22,568 nucleotides of DNA, taken from positions 1 to 22,568 of the forward strand of contig DGTU01000074.1 of the NCBI GenBank assembly GCA_002394465.1, written 5' to 3'. Numbering within the stretch: position 1 is the stretch's first letter; each line of letters starts with the position of its first letter. The notes beneath the pieces were generated by a model. The model was not told the DNA's origin, did no database searches, and worked only from the letters and a program-made list of their open reading frames with translations. Made by a program: the position numbers and the translations under genes. Source of the stretch: Treponema sp. UBA4328. Its GTDB lineage: Bacteria > Spirochaetota > Spirochaetia > Treponematales > Treponemataceae. Below are positions 22,116 through 22,568 of this stretch, in pieces.

Positions 22116-22568
22116 ATGGAAAAAACTTTATTGATAGCCGGAAAAGAACTTCCGCAGGGTGATGATTTTGCAGCCGGAGCAATGGCCCACAACCGCTCCG
22201 TCCTGATTACCTGCAGTTCCGGTACGCCTGAAACTTCAACTACCGGAGCAAATCCGGTTTCCTGGAACCGCTCTTCACCGATTTCTGCACGTTCAGTAAT
22301 AATCAGCTGCATGAACCAGACAAATTCATTCGATGAAGCAGTCCTTGTTTTTGATGAAGGCATGTTTGCTTCACAGTTTGAAGAAGTTTCTGCTTCTGAC
22401 ATTACACGCGTCCTCGAAGAACTTGTTGCAGGCTATCAGTACCTCAGTTCAGAAGTAATCGCAAAATTCAAGCACAATAATATCGGCCGCGAGCAGGTCC
22501 ATGTCGGAAAGCTCGCCTTTGTATGGATTTCCGCACGCAGCCGTTCAACAGTAAACGTACATTTAAGC
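22116..22568 (+). CDS. Hypothetical protein, cut by the window end
   Basis: An open frame of 151 codons runs from ATG at 22116 to the end of the window without a stop. It starts MEKTLLIAGKELPQGDDFAA and continues with a possible Rossmann-like alternation (SVLITCSS, SVIISCMNQTN, EAVLVFDE) and a helix EELVAGYQYLSSEVIAKF. This loosely recalls short-chain dehydrogenases, but the glycine-rich dinucleotide motif is not present in its normal form, so I do not assign the family. It lacks a Shine-Dalgarno and has a close -10. Codon use resembles the neighbours. It is a real gene, but function cannot be given. Confidence 0.75.
   Translation, partial: MEKTLLIAGKELPQGDDFAAGAMAHNRSVLITCSSGTPETSTTGANPVSWNRSSPISARSVIISCMNQTNSFDEAVLVFDEGMFASQFEEVSASDITRVLEELVAGYQYLSSEVIAKFKHNNIGREQVHVGKLAFVWISARSRSTVNVHLS

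Noticed and set aside
1..22568. Mobile elements, CRISPR arrays, riboswitches or a defence system
   Set aside because: No transposase, integrase, phage gene, regularly spaced repeats or toxin-antitoxin-like pair was seen, and the leaders that exist are too short for known riboswitches; the window reads as ordinary core chromosome.

Overview
The window looks like chromosomal core sequence from a spirochaete, most probably a Treponema of the gut or oral type. This is inferred from gene content: a DUF3943 envelope protein, a DUF2804 protein, an outer-membrane lipoprotein-sorting-like protein, a long unrecognised 684-residue protein, a chemoreceptor, and a moderately AT-leaning composition with AAGGAG-type ribosome sites. 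A complete pyrB-pyrI-pyrC block argues against a nucleotide-scavenging pathogen such as T. pallidum. I see no transposase, integrase, phage gene or CRISPR array.

Layout. The first 8 bases hold the start of a leftward gene. A rightward operon follows: fabF (fatty acid elongation), a DUF3943 envelope protein and a divergent thrC-like gene (297-4332). It meets a leftward group head-on: a chemoreceptor (6430-8256), a Na/phosphate symporter with a PhoU-like tail (4714-6387) and a DtxR-family metal regulator (4329-4694). A rightward pair, DUF2804 plus the 684-residue protein (8405-11543), converges on a DUF308 membrane protein (11555-12172). A stable-RNA cluster comes next: tRNA-Ser(UGA), tRNA-Ser(GCU), tRNA-Arg(GCG), a strong terminator-like hairpin and the signal recognition particle RNA (12321-12786). 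A second rightward operon encodes a LolA-like periplasmic protein and two tandem zinc-ribbon membrane proteins (12909-14863). It converges on the leftward run pyrB, pyrI, pyrC, fbp and an M48 CAAX-type protease (20845 down to 14860). A methyltransferase (20891-22030) diverges from pyrB, and a truncated unrecognised gene runs off the right end.

How the genes work together. pyrB, pyrI and pyrC encode the allosteric aspartate transcarbamoylase and dihydroorotase, two consecutive pyrimidine steps. fbp (class III fructose-1,6-bisphosphatase, gluconeogenesis) is start/stop-coupled to pyrC, and the protease follows. The rest is housekeeping plus envelope functions.

The most notable signal is regulatory. 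Six genes that begin transcription units (the symporter, DUF2804, DUF308, pyrB, the methyltransferase and the gene at 22116) have a good -10 element only 6-10 bases before the start codon and no Shine-Dalgarno sequence. They therefore look like leaderless or near-leaderless mRNAs. fabF, the chemoreceptor and the LolA-like gene instead have an ordinary leader and a ribosome site. Other points of note are an 11-bp inverted repeat over the fabF promoter, the SRP RNA lying immediately behind a terminator-like hairpin, a tRNA-Arg with the uncommon GCG anticodon, and three convergent gene pairs that leave no room for terminators.
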